A DNA stretch of 9,474 nt from Bacillota bacterium (lineage in GTDB: Bacteria > Bacillota > Dethiobacteria > DTU022 > UBA8154). Shown here in pieces: positions 1 to 4,777 of this stretch (positions are counted from its first letter, which is position 1; every line of letters begins with the position of its first letter). The stretch is from contig DMPF01000251.1 of assembly GCA_003456095.1 (NCBI GenBank), positions 1-9,474 of the forward strand. Direction: 5' to 3'. The notes under the pieces were generated by a model that had not been told where the DNA came from, ran no database searches, and saw nothing but the letters and a program-made list of their open reading frames with translations. Both the position numbers and the translations under genes were made by a program.

Positions 1-99
1 CGGCTATTGGGACAATTTCTAAAGCGATAGCGACCAGGGCACCTAAGCCTAAAATTATTTTACTGGAAACTGCTGATTTTTTTTCCTAAACATAAACAC
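1..99 (-). pseudogene. 5' end of a leftward gene for a membrane or secreted protein, frameshifted at an A8 run; cut by the window edge
   Basis: Seen on the minus strand: a ribosome-binding site AAAGGGGGTG (115-106), then in-frame GTG (99-97) and ATG (93-91) codons, then a start reading MFRKK. That frame closes at TAA 57-55. After the run of eight A (84-77), a second frame reads KSAVSSKIILGLGALVAIAL and stays open to the window edge. This is a basic head followed by a hydrophobic segment, typical of a signal peptide or first membrane helix. The second frame has an upstream TAG and no ATG, GTG or TTG of its own, so the two frames probably belong to one gene. The break could be a real one-base indel, a sequencing error in the homopolymer, or slippage. 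A minus-strand promoter lies just upstream. Too little is visible to name the protein. It is also possible that the open frame is only fortuitous. Confidence 0.4.
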
Positions 100-105
100 A
101 GTATT

Positions 106-115
106 CACCCCCTTT
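106..115 (-). promoter_or_regulatory. Ribosome-binding site of the left-edge leftward gene
   Basis: The minus strand reads AAAGGGGGTG, a strong Shine-Dalgarno match. It lies 6 nt before GTG 99-97 and 12 nt before ATG 93-91; both are in the same frame. The spacing favours the GTG as the start. It supports a real gene running off the left edge. Confidence 0.5.
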
Positions 116-120
116 ATATT

Positions 121-149
121 TTTTCACTTAGCAGGGTAAAATATAAAAT
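121..149 (+). promoter_or_regulatory. Possible promoter of the amidase gene
   Basis: A weak -35 TTTTCA (121-126) and a good -10 TAAAAT (144-149) are 17 bp apart and point at the amidase start at 291. The leader would be about 135 nt. Nothing better was found in 150-290, although an alternative sigma factor promoter, for example sporulation-specific, would be easy to miss by eye. Confidence 0.3.
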
Positions 150-160
150 AACTTTTTACC
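135..160. repeat. Inverted repeat over the divergent promoters
   Basis: GGTAAAA (135-141) is repeated in inverted form as TTTTACC (154-160) around a 12-nt centre. It covers the -10 elements of both divergent promoters. It could be an operator for a dimeric regulator, but seven AT-rich base pairs can arise by chance. Confidence 0.3.
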
Positions 161-169
161 AAATATCAA
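140..169 (-). promoter_or_regulatory. Probable sigma-A promoter of the left-edge leftward gene
   Basis: On the minus strand a -35 TTGATA (169-164) and a -10 TATATT (145-140) are separated by 18 bp. Each matches consensus at five of six positions. Transcription would begin near 133, giving a short leader before the ribosome-binding site at 115-106. It overlaps a weaker rightward promoter and a 7-bp inverted repeat, so the two directions may be controlled together. Confidence 0.45.
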
Positions 170-290
170 CTGAATTAGAGCCTGTTGCGGTTCTTTCTTT
201 TTTGTTTGGCAAAATGGCGCAAATTCTCAAAAATCAGAATAGAAATATACAGAAGAACGCTTAAATCAGAATAAGGCAGGTGTTATTTCA

Positions 291-1085
291 TTGAAAATTT
301 TTATAGATCCGGGGCATGGTGGCCGGGATCGTGCAAATCGGAGCCCAACGGGTTACGTGGAAGCAGATGGAACGTTGGATATTTCGGCAAGGATGCGCCA
401 ACTTCTAGAAAAACAGCCCGGGATAGAAGTAATGATGAGTCGTGAAGCCGATGAAACGGTCTCACTGCAAGAACGATCGCGCATGGCCAATAAATGGGGG
501 GCAGATCTGTTTACAAGCATACACACAAACGCTGCAGGTTCTCCGGATGTTGGCGGTATTGAGATTTTTCATTCCCATAATGGCGAATGGGGAAATAAAT
601 TTTCGGCAGATGCCAGGAAGTCAGCTGTCTTTGTGCTGGAAGAACTGCTTAAAATGACAGGGCTGCGCAATCGTGGGGTCAAGACACGTCTTGTCACAGC
701 CAAAGATTCTCCCTTCTATGCTATGGATCACTATGCCGTAATCAGAAGGACAAAATCTCCTGCGATTATTGCGGAAATCGGCTTTCACACAAATCCGTCG
801 GAGGAGGCCCTGCTTAAAACCGCCTCATTCCGGCAAAAGGCCGCTGAAGCTATGGCTGCAGGGATCATGAATTATGTAAACTATAAAAAAGAAAACAAGG
901 GGGAACCTGATTTATTCACCGATGTGCCAGAAACCCATTGGGCTGTAAATGCAATCAAATTCGTCAGCGAGATGGATCAACCGATTATGTCCGGATTTGC
1001 AGATGGCTCTTTTCGCCCCAACGAACCTGTATCCCGAGCACAACTTGCTGTAATAATGCAGCGTTTTTATAATTTTTTAAAATAA
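291..1085 (+). CDS. N-acetylmuramoyl-L-alanine amidase (Amidase_3) with C-terminal SLH repeat, no signal peptide
   Basis: Zinc amidase that cuts the bond between N-acetylmuramic acid and L-alanine in peptidoglycan. Residues 1-195 carry the Amidase_3 fold: IDPGHGG with zinc ligand His9, YVEADG with Glu24, SIHTN with His78, and the catalytic Glu162 in AEIGF. Residues about 207-262 are one S-layer-homology repeat (FTDVPETHWAVNAI, then GFADGSFRPNEPVSRAQ), which in this family binds secondary cell-wall polymer. The start is TTG at 291, set by AGGCAGGTG 9 nt upstream. The frame is open upstream only to a TAG at 240-242 and holds no other start codon, so a signal peptide cannot be recovered by extension. 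A leaderless amidase resembles mother-cell lytic enzymes of sporulation (CwlC type) or phage lysins. There are no phage genes beside it, so the sporulation role is the likelier guess. SLH anchors usually have three repeats; one is unusual. Confidence 0.9.
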   Translation: MKIFIDPGHGGRDRANRSPTGYVEADGTLDISARMRQLLEKQPGIEVMMSREADETVSLQERSRMANKWGADLFTSIHTNAAGSPDVGGIEIFHSHNGEWGNKFSADARKSAVFVLEELLKMTGLRNRGVKTRLVTAKDSPFYAMDHYAVIRRTKSPAIIAEIGFHTNPSEEALLKTASFRQKAAEAMAAGIMNYVNYKKENKGEPDLFTDVPETHWAVNAIKFVSEMDQPIMSGFADGSFRPNEPVSRAQLAVIMQRFYNFLK

Positions 1086-1095
1086 TTGCCTAAAG

Positions 1096-1124
1096 TTGAT
1101 GAAGATTAACATTTACTCTATAAT
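1096..1124 (+). promoter_or_regulatory. Sigma-A promoter of miaB
   Basis: A -35 TTGATG (1096-1101) and a perfect -10 TATAAT (1119-1124) are separated by 17 bp. Transcription would start near 1131, about 40 nt before the miaB ATG. It lies wholly in the gap after the amidase stop, so miaB is probably transcribed separately from the amidase gene. Confidence 0.65.
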
Positions 1125-1172
1125 GATGAAGAAACCACTAAAATCATACAAATTGGGGCGTCAAAACACTAT

Positions 1173-2531
1173 ATGGAAAATCTTAAAAAATATTTTATAT
1201 ACACCATGGGTTGTCAAATGAATCTCTACGATTCCGAAGTACTGGCAGGCTACTTGGAAAGCATGGGTTTTATTCCCGCATCCGTGGAAGAAGAGGCAGA
1301 CATTCTAGTTCTTAATACCTGTGCCGTCCGGCAAAAAGCGGAAGAAAAAGTATTCAGCAAATTGGGTATGTGGCGTGCTCACAAAGAGAGTAAACCGAAA
1401 ATGCTTATGATCCTGTGGGGATGTATGGTTCAACAAAAGGGTAAAGCTGCGTACATCCGCAAAAGATACCCCTATATTGATTTGATCGGCGGCCCCCATG
1501 CACTCGGGCGGTTTCCGGAGTTATTTGAAGAAGCTACTATCGCACGCACTCCCGTAATCGCGGTAGAGGAGGGAGAGGGTAGAAGCAGGGTGTTTTCGGT
1601 AAAAAGGGAAGATGATGTTTTTGCCTGGGTGCCGATTAGTTACGGTTGTAATAATTTTTGTTCATACTGCATTGTTCCTTATGTGCGTGGTCCCGAGAAA
1701 AGCCGCCCTTCAGCGGAAATCATTTCCGAGATTGAATCATTGGCAGACAGCGGTTACCGGGAGATTACCCTGCTGGGACAAAACGTTAACAGTTACGGTA
1801 AAGACCTGTCTGATACTCCAGACTTTGCAGACTTATTAAGAAAAATAACTCCAATTCAAGGCTTGTTGCGTATTCGTTATATGACTTCTCACCCACGTGA
1901 TTTTACCGTAAAAATGATCCAAACTGTTGCGCAGGAGCCTAAAATATGCGAACATTTTCACTTGCCCTTGCAGGCAGGAAGCAACCGTATACTTGCTCTG
2001 ATGAACAGGGGATATACCCGGGAAGCCTATCTGGAGCTGGTAAGTAAAATACGGGAAATAGTACCCTCGTGTTCCATCACCACCGACTTTATTGTCGGTT
2101 TCCCCGGAGAAAAGGAAAAAGATTTTAGATTGACAATGGATATGCTGGAGAAAGTGCGTTTTGATGCTGCGTTTACCTTTATTTACTCGCCAAGGGAAGG
2201 AACAAAGGCTGCAGAAATGCCTGGACAGCTTCCCGCTGCGGAGAAAAGGGCCAGGTTAATTCTCTTAAATAAAAGACAAGCAGAAATTAGTCAGGAGATT
2301 AACGCGCAATTGCTGGGAACAAAGCAGGAAATACTTGTAGAAGGAAAAAGTAAAACAGATCCTAACTACTATTCTGGCCGCACCAGGACAAATAAGATCA
2401 TCCACTTTCAATGCGATAATGCTCACGCAGGCAGCCTTGTCACAGTAGGAATTAATGAGGCTAAAGCATGGACGCTACGTGGTGAATACATTAGTGCTGA
2501 TACTGATAAGATATTCATTTTCAAGAAATAA
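1173..2531 (+). CDS. miaB: tRNA-2-methylthio-N6-dimethylallyladenosine synthase MiaB
   Basis: Radical-SAM methylthiotransferase that turns i6A37 into ms2i6A37 in tRNAs reading UNN codons; cytoplasmic. The 452 residues match the usual family length. The N-terminal UPF0004 domain (about 6-125) holds Cys14 in YTMGCQMN, Cys50 in LNTCAVR and Cys84 in WGCMVQ, the ligands of the auxiliary 4Fe-4S cluster. The radical-SAM motif is Cys159, Cys163 and Cys166 (YGCNNFCSYC), followed by IVPYVRG. The GQNVNSYG, HLPLQAGS and TDFIVGFPGE segments are typical of MiaB. A TRAM domain fills about 375-445. The start ATG has only a poor ribosome-binding site (TTGGGG, 14 nt upstream), but the reading KYFIYTMGCQMN right after it fits the family's N-terminus. 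It acts directly after MiaA, encoded about 1 kb downstream. No terminator is evident before the perR promoter. Confidence 0.97.
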   Translation: MENLKKYFIYTMGCQMNLYDSEVLAGYLESMGFIPASVEEEADILVLNTCAVRQKAEEKVFSKLGMWRAHKESKPKMLMILWGCMVQQKGKAAYIRKRYPYIDLIGGPHALGRFPELFEEATIARTPVIAVEEGEGRSRVFSVKREDDVFAWVPISYGCNNFCSYCIVPYVRGPEKSRPSAEIISEIESLADSGYREITLLGQNVNSYGKDLSDTPDFADLLRKITPIQGLLRIRYMTSHPRDFTVKMIQTVAQEPKICEHFHLPLQAGSNRILALMNRGYTREAYLELVSKIREIVPSCSITTDFIVGFPGEKEKDFRLTMDMLEKVRFDAAFTFIYSPREGTKAAEMPGQLPAAEKRARLILLNKRQAEISQEINAQLLGTKQEILVEGKSKTDPNYYSGRTRTNKIIHFQCDNAHAGSLVTVGINEAKAWTLRGEYISADTDKIFIFKK

Positions 2532-2534
2532 ATC

Positions 2535-2563
2535 TTGACTTCATTAATTAATATTTATATAAT
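2535..2563 (+). promoter_or_regulatory. Near-consensus sigma-A promoter of perR, with a possible Per box
   Basis: A -35 TTGACT (2535-2540) and a -10 TATAAT (2558-2563) are separated by exactly 17 bp, three bases after the miaB stop. The AT-rich stretch 2548-2562 matches 10 of 14 defined positions of the Per box consensus (TTATAAT-N-ATTATAA) and overlaps the -10, where a repressor would block the polymerase. Autoregulation is common for PerR, but this box is weak in such AT-rich DNA. The promoter itself is convincing; the operator is tentative. Confidence 0.7.
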
Positions 2564-2616
2564 GTGTAGGAGCCGGGGAATTATTTTTTATTTTTAAAAA
2601 GCAGGTGGGGAAATAA

Positions 2617-3042
2617 ATGCAGGCAATCGAGGAGATACTCAGGGAAAAACGCATTAAAGTAACTCCCCAACGCATGGCGGTTTATGCTATTTTGCGTGAA
2701 ACACGGAAACATCCAAACGTAGAGATGATTTACCAGAAGCTAAAGCCCAGTTATCCTGCCATGAGCCTGGCTACCGTCTACAAAACCGTTGATGTTCTCA
2801 ATAAAGTAGGGCTGCTCCAGGAATTGAAGGTGGGTGAGGGGGGCTTACGCTACGATGCCATAATTAAACCGCATCCACATGTCTATTGTGAAAAATGCGG
2901 TAAAGTGGACGATGTTGAACAATTTTCCATTGAAGACTTTCATAATGATTCGGTAATGCAGCATGTACAGAAAGAAACCGGTTATGCTCTTTCCTCGGTA
3001 CAGCTTTATTTTTACGGTAAATGTCCGAATTGCAGTGATTAA
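2617..3042 (+). CDS. perR: PerR-type peroxide-responsive repressor (Fur family)
   Basis: Cytoplasmic metalloregulator of 141 residues with an N-terminal winged helix (about 1-75; VTPQR at 15-19, SLATVYKTVDVL around the recognition helix) and a C-terminal dimerization domain. The structural zinc site is intact: Cys91, Cys94, Cys136 and Cys139, two CxxC pairs. The regulatory metal site has His32, Asp80, His86, His88 and Asp99, matching B. subtilis PerR His37, Asp85, His91, His93 and Asp104. An Asp at the last position marks peroxide-sensing PerR, whereas Fur proteins usually have Glu there. PerR with Fe(II) is oxidised at these histidines by H2O2 and leaves DNA. The start ATG is fixed by AGGTGGGG (2603-2610), 6 nt upstream. 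The gene has its own promoter and a probable terminator, so it is a single-gene unit set between miaB and the mutSL scar. No catalase, ruberythrin or other target lies in the window. Confidence 0.88.
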   Translation: MQAIEEILREKRIKVTPQRMAVYAILRETRKHPNVEMIYQKLKPSYPAMSLATVYKTVDVLNKVGLLQELKVGEGGLRYDAIIKPHPHVYCEKCGKVDDVEQFSIEDFHNDSVMQHVQKETGYALSSVQLYFYGKCPNCSD

Positions 3043-3078
3043 TGTGGAATAAATGAGTCTTTCTCCAGATATTAAATT

Positions 3079-3116
3079 TCTTCCTTAATTAAAACATGAG
3101 GAAGATTTCTTTTTTT
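3079..3116 (+). terminator. Probable rho-independent terminator after perR
   Basis: TCTTCCT (3079-3085) pairs with AGGAAGA (3099-3105) around a 13-nt loop, and the stem is followed directly by TTTCTTTTTTT (3106-3116). The stem is short and AT-rich, so it may be leaky. Its place 37 nt after the perR stop and just before the next promoter fits a unit boundary. Confidence 0.55.
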
Positions 3117-3130
3117 ATAAATACTGCTTA

Positions 3131-3139
3131 TGCTATAAT
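3131..3139 (+). promoter_or_regulatory. Extended -10 promoter, ancestral mutS promoter now driving miaA-hfq
   Basis: TGC followed by a perfect TATAAT (3134-3139) is an extended -10 element. The -35 region (about 3111-3116, all T) is poor and overlaps the terminator tail, as extended -10 promoters tolerate. It lies about 40 nt before the TTG start of the mutS remnant. With the perR terminator just upstream, this is the most likely promoter for miaA, hfq and the PLP enzyme gene, which would explain why the 5' end of the lost mutS gene was kept. Confidence 0.5.
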
Positions 3140-3176
3140 GTTTAAAGATATAAATGTATAGAGTGAGGGAAAATTA

Positions 3177-3523
3177 TTGTCCCGTTCTGCACCTATGATG
3201 GGGCAGTTTAAAGAAATAAAAGCACAATACTTCGTAGATATATCCACCGGTGAATGGATGCGTCAGCGGGCGGGAGAGGGAAAATATCTGCAGGAGACGC
3301 TGCCTTATCCTCTGGAATTAAATTTACCGCTTCCGGAAGATTTGTTATCAGCAGAAAAGCTTTTCCTGCTGGCGGAAATAGGTTTAGAGTTGGAGCAATT
3401 TGTCAATAATAGTTTTATTAAGCAGAGATGCTTGCCGATATTTTACATGAACTGGCCGACAACAATAATATCATTCTTCCAAACTGGCAGGAGGAGATAA
3501 TGAGGAGGGGTAAGAAGGGATGA
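3177..3523 (+). pseudogene. mutS-mutL deletion scar (fused remnants of both mismatch-repair genes)
   Basis: A 107-codon open frame (3177-3500, TTG start, ribosome-binding site near 3161-3169) is assembled from pieces of two genes. Residues 1-18 contain APMMGQFKEIKAQY, the start of MutS (family pattern TPMMQQYLEIKAQYPD). Residues 19-27, FVDISTGEW, match the segment near MutS residue 130 (VDxSTGEF). From about residue 31 the text changes to MutL: YLQETLPYPLELN and LLAEIGLELEQFVNNSFI fit the beginning of the MutL C-terminal dimerization domain (B. subtilis has IVPLTFHYS and LESFGSNSYIVR). After codon 81 the MutL reading shifts frame: from 3422 it goes on as AEMLADILHELADNNNIILP and ends at TGA 3521-3523, overlapping the miaA ATG. 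The MutS mismatch-binding and ATPase parts, the MutL ATPase and the MutL endonuclease motif are absent. In many Firmicutes mutS and mutL occupy this place. Family comparison is from memory; a small translated peptide remains possible. Confidence 0.8.
3503..3519 (+). promoter_or_regulatory. Ribosome-binding region of miaA within the mutL remnant
   Basis: AGGAGGGG (3503-3510) lies 9 nt before the miaA ATG, and a second purine-rich AGAAGGG touches it. The upstream 107-codon frame ends at 3500, just before this site, while the other MutL-like frame ends in the ATGA overlap at 3520-3523. Either layout would allow translational coupling from the remnant into miaA. Confidence 0.6.
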
Positions 3524-4476
3524 GCGGCAACCTTCTGCGGGAGCATAAAATCCCTCTTCTTGGCTTGGTAGGTCCGACAGCGGTGGGAAAAACTTCCCTT
3601 GCGCTTCAGCTGGCAAAACGATTAGATGCCGAGATTGTATCTGCCGATTCCGTCCAGGTTTACCGTTACCTGGATATAGGAACAGCCAAGCCGACCCTTA
3701 AAGAAAGAGACGCCGTTCCGCACCACCTTATTGATGTGGCAGACCCTGCTGTTAACTTTACCGTATATGATTACCAGCAAATCTCCCAAAAGACAATTGC
3801 GGAAATACATTCGAGGGGTCGTTTACCTTTACTTGCTGGCGGAACCGGCTTTTATGTTAAGGCAGTGCTGGACGGCTTTACTTTTAGCAGCGGCAAAAGC
3901 AGCACACTGGTCCGTCGGCGTCTGCAGGATGAGTTGGCAGCTGGGGGAAAGGAGCATCTCTACAGCACTCTGGAGAAGCTGGATCCGTTAACGGCACGGG
4001 CAATTCATCCCAACGATTTAAAACGATTATTGCGGGCAATGGAATTCTATTATTTAACAGGAGAACCCATATCGGTGCAAAAAGAACGTACCAAGAGCAA
4101 GGGTTCACTTTATGATCCGCTGCTCTTTGGGATTAATATGCCTAGGGAACAGCTTTATCAGCGCATCGACAAAAGGGTGGATCTGATGGTTGAACAGGGG
4201 TTGCTCGCGGAAGTAAGGGGATTGCTGCAAAAAGGCTATACGAAAAACCAAAAGGCGCTGCAGTCCCTTGGCTACAGGCATATAATCGCCTACCTGGAAG
4301 GGGTATGGAGCTGGGAAGCAGCTTTGTCCTTTTTAAAGAGAGATACAAGGAGGTACGCAAAAAGACAATTAACCTGGTTTCGTGCCGATCACAGGGTAAA
4401 TTGGTTTTATTTTAATGAAGGTGATAATTTTGATTCTATTTTAGAAAGCATCTGCTCCCAACTGGCAGGATATTGA
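3520..4476 (+). CDS. miaA: tRNA dimethylallyltransferase MiaA
   Basis: Transfers the dimethylallyl group from DMAPP to N6 of A37 in tRNAs reading UNN codons, giving i6A, the substrate of MiaB. Cytoplasmic, 318 residues, the normal length. The P-loop GPTAVGKT is at 18-25. SADSVQVYRYLDIGTAKP (41-58) carries the Asp43 that acts as general base in this family. VPHHLIDV (66-73) and LAGGTGFYVKAVLDG (105-119) are further signature segments. RLLRAMEFYYLTG and QSLGYRHIIAYL, then the RRYAKRQLTWFR segment near the C-terminus, complete the typical pattern. The ATG is supported by AGGAGGGG 9 nt upstream. The gene follows the mutSL scar with no gap and precedes hfq by 47 nt, so the two are probably co-transcribed. 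Nothing in it looks damaged, in contrast with the region just upstream. Confidence 0.97.
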   Translation: MSGNLLREHKIPLLGLVGPTAVGKTSLALQLAKRLDAEIVSADSVQVYRYLDIGTAKPTLKERDAVPHHLIDVADPAVNFTVYDYQQISQKTIAEIHSRGRLPLLAGGTGFYVKAVLDGFTFSSGKSSTLVRRRLQDELAAGGKEHLYSTLEKLDPLTARAIHPNDLKRLLRAMEFYYLTGEPISVQKERTKSKGSLYDPLLFGINMPREQLYQRIDKRVDLMVEQGLLAEVRGLLQKGYTKNQKALQSLGYRHIIAYLEGVWSWEAALSFLKRDTRRYAKRQLTWFRADHRVNWFYFNEGDNFDSILESICSQLAGY

Positions 4477-4505
4477 TAATATTTACCGAATAGATTTACA
4501 AATAG

Positions 4506-4526
4506 AGAAGGAGGAAATGACCGGTG
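4506..4526 (+). promoter_or_regulatory. Ribosome-binding site that fixes the GTG start of hfq
   Basis: AGAAGGAGGA (4506-4515) is a near-perfect Shine-Dalgarno sequence, 8 nt before GTG 4524-4526. A nearer ATG at 4516 is in another frame and stops after eight codons. The GTG gives the expected Hfq N-terminus, so it is the start. Confidence 0.75.
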
Positions 4527-4766
4527 AACAAAAATACAATTAACTTGCAAGATACTTTTTTAAACCAGCTGCGTAAAGAAAGTATTGCCGCAACAATTTT
4601 CCTAGTTAACGGCTATCAGATTAAAGGAAGCATCCGGAGCTTTGACAACTTTACAATTCTCCTCGACGTTGAAGGTAAACAGCAGATGGTTTATAAACAT
4701 GCCATCTCCACTATTATACCTTTCCGTACTGTTAATATCAGCCTTACACCATCTGCTGTGGAATAA
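4524..4766 (+). CDS. hfq: RNA chaperone Hfq
   Basis: Small Sm-like RNA-binding protein, 80 residues, that forms a hexameric ring and helps small RNAs act on mRNAs. The Sm1 motif runs through [14 protein letters not shown] (7-20) and [18 protein letters not shown] (26-43). Gln9, Phe40 and Asp41 stand at the positions of the proximal uridine-binding face. The Sm2 motif is YKHAISTI (57-64), with the Lys58-His59 pair lining the pore. The short tail ends in TPSAVE, much shorter than in E. coli Hfq and normal for Firmicutes. It follows miaA, the conserved neighbour of hfq in many bacteria, and its stop is only 11 nt from the preferred start of the next gene, so the three genes are likely one transcript. 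Confidence 0.96.
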   Translation: MNKNTINLQDTFLNQLRKESIAATIFLVNGYQIKGSIRSFDNFTILLDVEGKQQMVYKHAISTIIPFRTVNISLTPSAVE

Positions 4767-4777
4767 AGGTGAGTTCA

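Noticed and set aside
291..1085. The amidase as part of a prophage (endolysin)
   Set aside because: No holin, tail, integrase or other phage gene is visible, the neighbours are core chromosomal genes, and the C-terminal SLH repeat fits a host wall enzyme.
2617..3042. Calling the regulator Fur or Zur
   Set aside because: The regulatory site ends in Asp99 (PerR Asp104 equivalent) and keeps all five PerR metal ligands; Fur usually has Glu at that place. Some uncertainty remains without a tree.
3177..3500. A novel small protein gene (107 residues) between perR and miaA
   Set aside because: Its parts resemble MutS and MutL pieces in the order of the lost genes, and its last 25 residues are out-of-frame MutL-like sequence. 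A decayed mutSL remnant explains it better, though translation of a short peptide cannot be excluded.
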